A stretch of DNA of 15,026 bases from positions 1 through 15,026 of the forward strand of contig JACDGB010000006.1 in the NCBI GenBank assembly GCA_013815485.1. Reading direction: 5' to 3'. Position 1 is the stretch's first letter; each line of letters begins with the position of its first letter. The DNA comes from Rubrobacter sp. Lineage in GTDB: Bacteria; Actinomycetota; Rubrobacteria; Rubrobacterales; Rubrobacteraceae. The translations under genes were made by a program, and so were the position numbers. This document shows positions 1-6,388 of this stretch, in pieces. Under the pieces are notes generated by a model. It was given only the letters and a program-made list of their open reading frames with translations, was not told the DNA's origin and ran no database searches.

Positions 1-156
1 TCGCCCCCCGACTACCGGGCGCATCTTCAGACTGCGGAGAACCTCCTCAGATCTGGCCGGGGCTCCGAAGCCGTCCCCGAGCTAGCCCTCGCCCTGAAGG
101 CTGGCGGCGAAGAGGCGCGGCTGGCGGTGAATGATCTCTTGAACCAGACAAGCTGA
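1..156 (+). CDS. Unknown protein, C-terminal 51 residues (5' end cut by window edge)
   Basis: Frame 1 is open from the first base to a TGA at 154-156 and encodes 51 residues ending NDLLNQTS. The piece is rich in Ala, Leu and Glu and reads as two amphipathic helices (around AENLLRSGRGSEAVPELALAL and EEARLAVNDLL), like the last helices of a helical-repeat or regulatory protein. I do not recognise the family. The stop is only 23 bases before the next start on the same strand, and a ribosome binding site sits in that gap, so the two genes are probably co-transcribed. Codon use, with mostly G or C at third positions, fits a real gene. Confidence 0.6.
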   Translation, partial: SPPDYRAHLQTAENLLRSGRGSEAVPELALALKAGGEEARLAVNDLLNQTS

Positions 157-179
157 AACGCTGACCGAAGGGAGATACG

Positions 180-719
180 TTGAGGCTCGAAGGAAAGAAA
201 GTCGCCGTCCTGGTGGCGGACGGTTTCGAGGACCTGGAATACTGGGTCACGGTGATGCGGCTCCAGGAAGAGGGCGCCGAGGTCGTCACCGTCGGGCCGG
301 ACACGGAACCTGTCTCCGGCAAGAACGCCCTCACCGCTCAGGCAGATATCACGGCGGATGAGGTGGATGCAGTGGAGTTGGATGGGATCGTGGTTCCTGG
401 TGGCTGGGCGCCGGACAAGCTCAGGCGCGATCCGGGGATCCTGGACCTGGTAAGAGGCGTTCACGAGCGAGGCAAGGTCATCGGGATCATCTGTCACGGA
501 GGTCTGGTGGCGATCTCGGCTGGCATAGTGGACGGCTCGCGGGCCACGGGATCTCTCGGTATCAAGGACGACCTTCAGAACGCCGGGGCGACGTGGGTGG
601 ACGAAGCCGCGTTCCGCGAGGGCAACCTGGTGTGGGGCCGCGTCGTCCCGGACATACCGGACTTCTGCCGCGAACTCGTCGCGGCTCTCGCGGCGGGTAG
701 CCCCGGCTACACGTCGTAG
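180..719 (+). CDS. DJ-1/PfpI family protein (type 1 glutamine amidotransferase-like; protease, deglycase or chaperone)
   Basis: This 179-residue protein has the length and layout of PfpI/YhbO-type DJ-1 proteins. Visible landmarks are the first strand KKVAVLVADGFED, with the conserved acidic Glu at residue 17; VVPGGWAPDKLR (71-82); and the nucleophile elbow IICHGG, with Cys105 and His106. The C-terminal half carries GIKDDLQNAGATWVDEA and GNLVWGRVVPDIPDFCREL, matching the family pattern around GNLV-SR-PDDLP. Family members are cytoplasmic homo-oligomers linked to stress, with reported protease, glyoxalase or deglycase activity; which applies here cannot be told from sequence. The start is TTG at 180, supported by AAGGGAG at 168-174 with five bases of spacing. 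It follows the partial upstream gene closely, and its last 13 bases overlap the end of the convergent lipoprotein gene. Confidence 0.93.
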   Translation: MRLEGKKVAVLVADGFEDLEYWVTVMRLQEEGAEVVTVGPDTEPVSGKNALTAQADITADEVDAVELDGIVVPGGWAPDKLRRDPGILDLVRGVHERGKVIGIICHGGLVAISAGIVDGSRATGSLGIKDDLQNAGATWVDEAAFREGNLVWGRVVPDIPDFCRELVAALAAGSPGYTS

Positions 720-2179
720 TTGGGGAGAGGGCCGCCGGCGTCTTCGAGGACGTAGTCCCGGAACATGCGGCGGGCGACATCGGGCTGCGAGCCGTAGATG
801 TCGTTGTCCATGTTCGGGTCTTCGGTGAGGTCGTATAGTTTAGCTTCCTCGAAGTCGTTGCGGCTGAACATCGCGTATTGGTCGTCGCGGGCCCAGACGT
901 AGTTGTCGTAGGCGACGCTGAAGTGGGGACGGTTTCCGGGTTCTTCGCCCTCCAGGATGGGTGAGAGGTCCTGTCCTTCCTCCAGCGCCTCCGGGCGTTC
1001 GATGCCCAGAGAGCCGAGTACCGTGGGGGCTACGTCGTGGGTGGAGGCGTAGTAGTCGCTGGTCTCTCCTGCGCCGGTGCCTTCAGGGTGGCGCAGGAGG
1101 AAGACGGTGTCGGTGATCTCGGGCCACAGAGCGTACGCTGGCTTGCCGCTGACGCCATGCTCCCCGAGCCCGACGCCGTGATCCGAGAGCAGCATGATGA
1201 GGGTGTTCTCGAAGAGGCCGAGGTCGTCCATCCTGTCGAGGAAACGTCCCAGCCAGCGGTCCACCATCGTCACCTCGGCGGCGTAGCGCGTCCGCAGACG
1301 CTGTATCTCTGGCTCTTCCAGGTAGCCCGAGTTTCCGTAGAGCGGCCAGAAGGGCTCCTTGCCATCGTATGGACCATCGGAATAGAGGCGCAGATATTCT
1401 TCGGGCGGGTCCCAGGGTTCGTGCGGATCGTAGCTGTCCACGACCATGAAGAACGGGGTTCCAGACCTGGATACCTCCAGAAACTCGGACGCCCGCGAGA
1501 AGACCTGCGGGGAGAGCCAGTCCTCCTCGCTCTGTCGTCCGGCGTTGTTGGAGAAATACTGGCTGAGTTGGTACGTCATGGCCCGTGGGTTGCCTCTGAG
1601 GAGACCCTGGTTCACCTGTTCCTGGGGCGCGGCGTAGAACGGGCGGTAGTGGTCGGTGGTCTGGCCGCGGATGTAGTCGAAGACGTTGAAGCCGCGCTGG
1701 AAGTTCATCGAGGGCTTGAACTGGTGTTCGGTGTCGGTCACCAGCATCGTCTCGTAGCCTTTTTTCACGAGGATCTCGGCTAGCGTGGTCTGATCTTCGG
1801 GGATGCGCTGCCAGCCGTAGAGCTTCACGTTATCGTCTTTCTGAGGGATCCAATTCCTGAACGGGAACGTCCTTATGCCGGTGTGGATGGCCCTGCGAGC
1901 CGGGATGGTTGGGTACGATTCGGCGTATGGACGGGTGAAAAGCAGGCTCTCCCCAGCGAGGGTGTCGAGGTTGGGAGTTTGGATCCAATCGTTCCCATAC
2001 GCTCCCACATGGTCCTTCCGCAAACTGTCCAAAATCACCACGACGACGTTCATCTGCTCGTCGTTGACAGGCGTGCGACCGCAGCCCGCAGTCCCCAAAA
2101 GCGTGGCACCGGCGACCCCCGCGCCTGCAAGCGACAGGAATTCCCTTCTTGAGAACGTGCGTGGAGAGACTCGACTCAC
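707..2179 (-). CDS. Tat-exported lipoprotein of the alkaline phosphatase/sulfatase superfamily with a threonine in the nucleophile position
   Basis: From the GTG at 2179 (490 residues) the protein starts with a twin-arginine signal, SRREFLSLAG, and a lipobox ending at Cys33 (LLGTAGC). This predicts a Tat-exported lipoprotein. The mature part has the sulfatase-like fold signatures LDSLRKDHVGAYG, PNLDTLA, TIPARRAIHTG, DPHEPWDPP and LLSDHGVGLGEHG, and ends with the common tail motif LYDLTEDPN. The formylglycine motif C/S-x-P-S-R is replaced by Thr91-Ile-Pro-Ala-Arg. The second metal Asp is Ser52, and the distal pair is Asp333-His334. This set resembles threonine-nucleophile members such as LtaS or phosphoethanolamine transferases more than true sulfatases. 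A GTG at 2221 would add 14 residues; I prefer 2179 because it gives a normal signal-peptide n-region, but neither start has a Shine-Dalgarno sequence. The substrate is unknown. Confidence 0.88.
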   Translation of the reverse strand: MSRVSPRTFSRREFLSLAGAGVAGATLLGTAGCGRTPVNDEQMNVVVVILDSLRKDHVGAYGNDWIQTPNLDTLAGESLLFTRPYAESYPTIPARRAIHTGIRTFPFRNWIPQKDDNVKLYGWQRIPEDQTTLAEILVKKGYETMLVTDTEHQFKPSMNFQRGFNVFDYIRGQTTDHYRPFYAAPQEQVNQGLLRGNPRAMTYQLSQYFSNNAGRQSEEDWLSPQVFSRASEFLEVSRSGTPFFMVVDSYDPHEPWDPPEEYLRLYSDGPYDGKEPFWPLYGNSGYLEEPEIQRLRTRYAAEVTMVDRWLGRFLDRMDDLGLFENTLIMLLSDHGVGLGEHGVSGKPAYALWPEITDTVFLLRHPEGTGAGETSDYYASTHDVAPTVLGSLGIERPEALEEGQDLSPILEGEEPGNRPHFSVAYDNYVWARDDQYAMFSRNDFEEAKLYDLTEDPNMDNDIYGSQPDVARRMFRDYVLEDAGGPLPNYDV

Positions 2180-2258
2180 GAGCGAAGAGGTTACTACGTA
2201 CCGGTCGCATAGTCCACGCACGGGTGAGCCGTATCACGGGCTACCGGTTGCCGATTGG

Positions 2259-2270
2259 TAGAATAAGCCC
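2259..2270 (+). promoter_or_regulatory. Candidate -10 element (TAGAAT) of a leaderless mRNA
   Basis: TAGAAT at 2259-2264 is followed by exactly six bases and then the ATG at 2271. With the usual spacing, transcription would begin at or next to the A of the start codon. There is no Shine-Dalgarno sequence ahead of this gene. No convincing -35 hexamer stands 16-18 bases upstream, so the call rests on the -10 and on its match to the same arrangement before the genes at 12044 and 5501. Confidence 0.45.
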
Positions 2271-2714
2271 ATGTTCAAGAGCGTGACAGCCGTGTTGCTT
2301 GGGGCTCTGATCTCACTCGCCATCGGCTTGCTCGTGGTGTTCGGGATCGTGGCCCCGCTGTTCACCAGCTTTGTCTCACCGAGTCTGGCCCGCGCCTCGG
2401 CTTTGCCTGCCGGAGTTCTGGTCTGCGCCGTCGCGTTTTCGTTCTATTTCGGGGGGATGGCCGCCGGATACAGGGCTCCGAGCCGCAGACTTTTGCATGG
2501 CGTACTCGTCGTGCCCGTGCTGTTCGCGCTCTCGCCGGCCCTCAATTTCGTGGCCGGACAGGACCCGTTCCCGCAATTCCACGCGCCCGGCACCGCCCTC
2601 CTGAGCGCGGCCCTCTTCGTCGTGGCCGCCGCAGCCGCCTACGTCGGCGCCCGCCGGGGCGAGGGGCTATACGCGCACAACCGGAGCCACCTCCGCCGCC
2701 AACGTAGCCGCTAG
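2271..2714 (+). CDS. Small integral membrane protein, four predicted helices, unknown function
   Basis: This 147-residue protein is very hydrophobic, with four likely membrane segments at about residues 7-32, 46-66, 74-95 and 108-128. It ends in a basic tail, AHNRSHLRRQRSR, that should face the cytoplasm by the positive-inside rule. No catalytic or metal-binding motif is visible and I do not recognise a named family. It is divergent from the lipoprotein gene across 91 bases if that gene starts at 2179 (49 bases if it starts at 2221). It ends eight bases before the stop of the convergent coiled-coil gene. The ATG start has no Shine-Dalgarno sequence but has a TAGAAT element six bases upstream, suggesting leaderless translation. 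The gene is probably real, judging by coherent topology and start signal. Confidence 0.8.
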   Translation: MFKSVTAVLLGALISLAIGLLVVFGIVAPLFTSFVSPSLARASALPAGVLVCAVAFSFYFGGMAAGYRAPSRRLLHGVLVVPVLFALSPALNFVAGQDPFPQFHAPGTALLSAALFVVAAAAAYVGARRGEGLYAHNRSHLRRQRSR

Positions 2715-2722
2715 CGGTCTGG

Positions 2723-5158
2723 TCAGCGTGCCTGGACGCTGAGCGTGATGCGTCCACGAGCGTCTATTCTGGAGTTGGGCTCCAGCGCGTAGCCCGGCAG
2801 TTCCGAAGAATCGTTGCCGGAGCCGACCAGATATACTCGTGGCTCGGCAACACCTTCCGTCGGGTCTGAGACGTAGCGACGCCAACCCATCTCGCCCCAG
2901 GCGAAGGTGAACGCAGGCTTGCCCGGAGAACCTTCATCGTCACCGCCGGCGCCAGCATGGACCTTCGGCATGCCGAAGCCCTTGGAGATCGAGGCAACCG
3001 TCCTTGCATGCTCGCTGGCGTTGAACAACTCGATGCCAGCCCTCATCCTCCGCTCGGGGTCCGAGAGACGCCGCGGGATTTCCCTGACGTTATCGAGTTC
3101 CTCCGCGTTCCGCTCGCTCTGTTCCCTGGCTTCCCGAAGTTGTTCCTCCAGGCTCCGCGCGCGCTCCTCGACCGCAACCCTCTCCGCCTCTTCGAGCCGC
3201 CCGCCGGTCTCCGCGCCGCTCGCCGGTCCAGAGGTCTCAACCTCTGCAAGCGTTTCCTCCCGCATCGCTTCCGATTCCTCCAGTGCCGCCTCAAGCTCCA
3301 CGATGCGGTCCTCGAGCCGGGATCTCTGCTCCGCCTGGATGACTTCGATTTCGCTCGCCGCCGCCGACTCCTCGGCGCGGTCTTCCAGACGAGACCTCGC
3401 TTCCACAAACCTTTCTTCCGCCTCATCTCGCGCCGCCTCCACTTCGGTGATGCGGTCTTCGAGGATGGATCTCCGCCGCGTTTCCGAACCTTCCGCCGCT
3501 TCGAGCTTTGCCTCCAGATCCGAGATCCGCGCCTCCAGGCGCGATCTTTCTTCCGCGCTTGTCTCTTTATTACTGGCGAGCGCGGCCTCCAGTTCCTCCG
3601 CGTGACCTTCCAGGCTGGACCGGTGCTCCGTCCTGGCAGCTTCGGATTCCTGGAGCGCCGTTTCAAGTTCCAGGATGCGGTCTTCGAGCCCGGACTTCTC
3701 CGCATCCCGCGTGGCTTGATCTTCTTGATCCTCGGCCCCCGCGCTCAGCAATTCCGCGATGCTGTTTTCGAGGCGGGACATTTCATCCGCCCGCGTCTCT
3801 TCGGTCTCATCGAGCGCCGATTCCAGCCCGACTATCCGATCCTCCAGGCTGGCTTTCTCCGTAGCCCGCGCATCCTCGACCGTCGCCAGTTCCGTCTCCA
3901 GCTCCGCGATGCGTTCTCCCAGATGAAATTCTTGTTGCTCTTGCATCACGCGCGCTTCTTCGAGGCTGTCCTCAAGCTCCGTGATGCGTGTCTCTTTCTG
4001 AGATTTTTCTTCCGTCTCCGCTGACCGTACCCTTTCCAACTCCGTCTCGAAAGCGTCTTTATCCGCGAGGCGTGAGGTTTCTAGTTCGCGCAGGCGTTCG
4101 CTGTAGAGGCGCACTTCGGATTCGCGCTGCATCTTCATTCCTTCGAGGCGTTCCCCCAGCGTCCACGTCTCGGATTTGTGGCGCTCGCCCTCCGCCGCCA
4201 GACGCTCTTCGTATTGAAGGCGGGATCTACCAAGCTCCGCCGCGCCGCGCGCCTGGAGAGCCTCGTTGTCCGCTTTACGCTGGGCTTGAAGCGCCGTGAA
4301 CCGCCGGTTGGCAGCCTCATTGGCCTGGTTAAGCCTCGCCGCGTGAGTCCTGTGAATCTCGCGCTCGCGCTTCTCGGCGACCACTTTTACTTTCCGCACC
4401 GCTTCCCTTAGGGTTCCTTCCGCCTCTTTGGATCCCGTCTCCAGTTCGCTTCTGAGGGTTTCGATCTCGGTTTGCTGGTTCTCTATGACGGCCTGGTAAT
4501 CTTTCTGAAGCTCCATCTCTCGCCCGGCGGAGGCACTCCGGATTGCCTTCAAAGCGGTCTCCTGAGTGTCGGTGGCCGCCCGGCGTTCTTCGGTCAACCG
4601 CCTCTCGAAATCCCTTCTCAGGGTGCGCTCCACGTTGGATCTCTGCTCATCCAGCTTCCGGCGCAACTCCCGTGCCTCGGCCTCCCGGCGCTCCTCCAGC
4701 TCACGGTACCCTTCCCGCAGCTCCTCCTCCCACAGACGGGAGGCTTCCCTCGCCGCCGCCAGCTCTGCGGCGTGGCGCTCCTCGATCCCCTCCCGCCGGA
4801 CTTCCTCGCCGGGGTCCACGGAGCCGGATGCCGCTGCGCGGCGGGTCTCGTCCAACTCCTTGCGCAGGGCTGCTATCTCGCCGATGTGCTGGTTGCGGAG
4901 CCCGAGTTGCTCGTTGGCGTACTCCATGCGAAGCCTGTTCAACTCTTCGTGGAGGGCTCGCACCTCCGAGTCGGGAGCCGCATCGTCTTCCCGCTGCTCT
5001 AGGGCGCGTCCTCTGGCGGCTACCTCCTCCTGGGCCGCCTGCAAGGCCACGGTCGCCCGTTCCAGGTCCCCGCGCAGGTCCGCGACTTGCTCTTCCAGGC
5101 TCTCTATTAGCGAACCCGCATCCTCTAGCTGGTCCGCCAGCTTCTCTGCCTGATCCAT
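2723..5158 (-). CDS. Large cytoplasmic coiled-coil protein with tandem 25-residue repeats and a globular C-terminal domain, unknown function
   Basis: The protein has 811 residues and no signal peptide or membrane segment. Residues 1 to about 690 are almost continuous charged helix (Glu, Arg, Ala, Leu) with few breaks, apart from a Gly/Pro stretch near 111-117 and one near 643-653. Residues 391-642 hold ten tandem units with the pattern R-I-x-E-L-E. The C-terminal 115 residues (about 695-811) change character: ELFNASEHARTVASISKGFG, then strand-like FTFAWGEMGWRRYV, PRVYLVG and RITLSVQ, which suggests a small alpha/beta domain. From memory, similar domains occur in other actinobacterial hypothetical proteins; I could not check this. 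The start is ATG at 5158, preceded by GGTGAG. Its upstream neighbour on the same strand is a small acidic protein 70 or more bases away. A scaffold, filament or chromosome-organising role is possible but unproven. Confidence 0.85.
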   Translation of the reverse strand: MDQAEKLADQLEDAGSLIESLEEQVADLRGDLERATVALQAAQEEVAARGRALEQREDDAAPDSEVRALHEELNRLRMEYANEQLGLRNQHIGEIAALRKELDETRRAAASGSVDPGEEVRREGIEERHAAELAAAREASRLWEEELREGYRELEERREAEARELRRKLDEQRSNVERTLRRDFERRLTEERRAATDTQETALKAIRSASAGREMELQKDYQAVIENQQTEIETLRSELETGSKEAEGTLREAVRKVKVVAEKREREIHRTHAARLNQANEAANRRFTALQAQRKADNEALQARGAAELGRSRLQYEERLAAEGERHKSETWTLGERLEGMKMQRESEVRLYSERLRELETSRLADKDAFETELERVRSAETEEKSQKETRITELEDSLEEARVMQEQQEFHLGERIAELETELATVEDARATEKASLEDRIVGLESALDETEETRADEMSRLENSIAELLSAGAEDQEDQATRDAEKSGLEDRILELETALQESEAARTEHRSSLEGHAEELEAALASNKETSAEERSRLEARISDLEAKLEAAEGSETRRRSILEDRITEVEAARDEAEERFVEARSRLEDRAEESAAASEIEVIQAEQRSRLEDRIVELEAALEESEAMREETLAEVETSGPASGAETGGRLEEAERVAVEERARSLEEQLREAREQSERNAEELDNVREIPRRLSDPERRMRAGIELFNASEHARTVASISKGFGMPKVHAGAGGDDEGSPGKPAFTFAWGEMGWRRYVSDPTEGVAEPRVYLVGSGNDSSELPGYALEPNSRIDARGRITLSVQAR
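3233..3988 (-). repeat. Ten in-frame tandem repeats of about 75 bp (25 residues) within the coiled-coil gene
   Basis: Repeat units begin at residues 391, 416, 441, 466, 494, 519, 544, 569, 594 and 618 of the coiled-coil protein. Spacing is 25 residues except for one of 28 and one of 24. The shared unit reads about R-I-x-E-L-E-x-x-L-(12 variable)-S-x-L-E-D. At the DNA level the plus strand shows recurring GATGCGGTCTTCGAG-like words. Copies have diverged but the register is kept. Confidence 0.85.
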
Positions 5159-5189
5159 CGTCTCACCGCCCCACTTTCGATTCTGGAGT

Positions 5190-5218
5190 AAAGTAAACTC
5201 TACCGGCCCTCTGGTAAA
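5190..5218 (-). promoter_or_regulatory. Candidate promoter of the coiled-coil gene
   Basis: Read on the minus strand, TTTACC (5218-5213) and TACTTT (5195-5190) are separated by 17 bases, upstream of the ATG at 5158. The hexamers match the consensus only in part. The overlapping words TTTACTTTACT and GAGT-N7-ACTC (5186-5200) could also be an operator. The call is weak. Confidence 0.3.
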
Positions 5219-5228
5219 GCGATTCCTT

Positions 5229-5501
5229 TCATTCCCCCTCCACCACTACGCCACCACCCCGCAACAAGTCCGCGAACTCGGCCAGCACGGAGTGTTCGCC
5301 GAGGTCTTCGCGCACCGCCCTTTCGAGGGCCGCCGCCATGCCGTGAGCCTCCTCATCGGGGATGCTCTGGCCCGGTTGAGGTGCGTCGAGCAGGCCTGGC
5401 CCCTCGTAGCCGTAAAGACGCGCCACCTCCAGCGTCTCATCCCAACTCTCAGGCGTGTGCGGGAAGGTGTGCCCCATCTGGTTCTTGAACGTCAAGTCCA
5501 T
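5229..5501 (-). CDS. Small acidic protein of unknown function
   Basis: From the ATG at 5501 this is a 90-residue soluble protein with about 18 acidic and 5 Lys/Arg residues. It has no signal peptide or membrane segment. Recognisable words are LEVARLYGYEGPG and AAALERAVREDL, a pattern I recall from short bacterial hypothetical proteins with an ARLYGW-P-G core followed by an ALERAL helix; this is memory only. A TTG at 5504 lies directly upstream in frame. On the minus strand, TAGGAT ends six bases before that TTG, so the transcript may begin at or beside the start codon. The gene lies upstream of the coiled-coil gene on the same strand and is divergent from another small acidic protein. No function can be assigned. 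Confidence 0.72.
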   Translation of the reverse strand: MDLTFKNQMGHTFPHTPESWDETLEVARLYGYEGPGLLDAPQPGQSIPDEEAHGMAAALERAVREDLGEHSVLAEFADLLRGGGVVVEGE

Positions 5502-5504
5502 CAA

Positions 5505-5516
5505 GAGGATATCCTA
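5505..5516 (-). promoter_or_regulatory. Candidate -10 element (TAGGAT) close to the start codon
   Basis: On the minus strand TAGGAT occupies 5516-5511, followed by six bases and then TTG-ATG (5504-5499). The spacing is the same as at 2259 and 12032. No clear -35 is visible, and TTG is an unusual leaderless start, so the ATG three bases later may be the one used. Confidence 0.35.
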
Positions 5517-5594
5517 AGCCACGACGCCGGTTTTTGCTTCCGGTGGGTTGGCGGTTTCGTTGGGAGACCCCGCGCTGCGGTGAATGGAGGAGAT

Positions 5595-5867
5595 TTGAAA
5601 CTCAAAGAGGCGTTGGAAGAGGTCAGGGAAGAGTTCGACGCTGGCGCGATGGTCATTAGCAGCGTGCGCGACAGGCCCCTGGAAGATGAGATTCAGGCCG
5701 CGGGAGACGAACGAGAGGCGTGGGTGGAGTGGGGAGAGATCACCCAGGATGAGGTCTCCGTTCCGGCCACGCACATCCTCTTCCTTGATGAGGACGGATA
5801 CATGATGAGGGATGGCTCCGGAATGTCCGTCGTCTCGGCCCGCGACTACGCCAGGCTGGGACGGTAA
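5595..5867 (+). CDS. Small acidic protein of unknown function
   Basis: The frame is open much further upstream, but the convincing start is the TTG at 5595. It is preceded by GGAGG at 5586-5590 with four bases of spacing, giving 90 residues. An in-frame GTG at 5580 is the alternative. The product begins MKLKEALEEVREEF and is rich in Glu and Asp. Its C-terminal half (VPATHILFLDEDGYMMRDG, then SARDYARLGR) looks like two strands and a helix. There is no signal peptide or membrane segment, and I do not recognise the family. It is divergent from the small acidic gene at 5229-5501, and its stop is separated by one base from the stop of the convergent PerR-like gene. Confidence 0.7.
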   Translation: MKLKEALEEVREEFDAGAMVISSVRDRPLEDEIQAAGDEREAWVEWGEITQDEVSVPATHILFLDEDGYMMRDGSGMSVVSARDYARLGR

Positions 5868-5868
5868 T

Positions 5869-6297
5869 TCAAACTCTCTGGCAGCGGGGACAGAGTCCCT
5901 CGATGACGAGCCTGGCACTACGGACCTTATAGGTGGTGTTCTGCTGGATCTCAGTCTCCAGGTTCCCTACCTCCACGCCGGGTACTTCGGAGACCCGACC
6001 GCAACCCGTGCATCGGATATCCAGGTGCGGAGCCGTATTCAGGTCGTAGCGGGCTGGCGACTCCGACCAGCGCTTGCAGCTTATGACCCCGATCTCCTCC
6101 AAAACCGAGAGCGCCTGATAAACAGTCCCAAGCGCCACCCGAGGGTTCTTCCGCTTGACCGCGATGTAGACATCCTCGGCCGAGGGATGCCCGCCAACTT
6201 CCTCCAAAGCGTCGAGCACGGCCTTCCGCTGCGAGGTCAGGGTATACCCCGACCTGCGGAACTTACCCCGAATGTCGCCTTCCAGAGCTTCGATCAT
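5869..6297 (-). CDS. Fur-superfamily metalloregulator, PerR-like, with altered sensing-site ligands
   Basis: From the ATG at 6297 (142 residues) the protein aligns without gaps to Bacillus subtilis PerR, as I recall that sequence, through the metal site. The structural zinc cysteines fall at 96, 99, 136 and 139. His37, Asp85 and His91 match PerR iron ligands. PerR His93 is replaced by Asp93 and Asp104 by Glu104; the late His common in HEI/HRLEI motifs is Ala. The N-terminal winged helix includes TLTSQRKAVLDAL and TVYQALSVLEEIG. Asp85 is the usual mark of PerR over Fur. GGAAG four bases before the ATG supports this start; a TTG at 6330 would add 11 residues and begin inside a palindrome. It is likely a DNA-binding repressor responding to peroxide or metal. 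It is divergent from sppA and may regulate it and itself. Confidence 0.92.
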   Translation of the reverse strand: MIEALEGDIRGKFRRSGYTLTSQRKAVLDALEEVGGHPSAEDVYIAVKRKNPRVALGTVYQALSVLEEIGVISCKRWSESPARYDLNTAPHLDIRCTGCGRVSEVPGVEVGNLETEIQQNTTYKVRSARLVIEGLCPRCQRV

Positions 6298-6317
6298 CAC
6301 GCTTCCAAAATTACTAG

Positions 6318-6331
6318 ATTGCTCGATCAAT
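6318..6331. promoter_or_regulatory. 14-bp near-perfect palindrome, candidate operator of the PerR-like regulator
   Basis: ATTGCTCGATCAAT is symmetric at 12 of 14 positions; only the fifth and tenth bases break symmetry. It lies in the space between the divergent PerR-like gene and sppA, 20 bases upstream of the regulator's ATG. AT-rich arms are typical of Fur-superfamily operators, although this does not match the classical 7-1-7 Per or Fur box. Confidence 0.45.
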
Positions 6332-6388
6332 AACCGTTCCTGATTTGCAGTCTAACATACGTCTATTTCCAGAACGGGGTGTACCATC

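Noticed and set aside
1037..1783. Long plus-strand open frame (248 codons) inside the lipoprotein gene
   Set aside because: It is antisense to a protein with clear catalytic motifs; the product is low in recognisable motifs and the frame is a by-product of high GC.
2957..4024. Plus-strand open frame of 355 codons opposite the coiled-coil gene
   Set aside because: The repeats on the minus strand keep the opposite frame open; the product is repetitive Arg/Phe/Leu-rich sequence without a start signal.
4543..5196. Plus-strand open frame of 217 codons opposite the N-terminal coil
   Set aside because: Pro/Arg/Ser-rich translation typical of shadow frames, with no ribosome binding site or family motif.
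5292..5594. Upstream extension of the small acidic gene on the plus strand
   Set aside because: It would overlap the opposite-strand gene for about 200 bases, while a strong GGAGG site marks the TTG at 5595.
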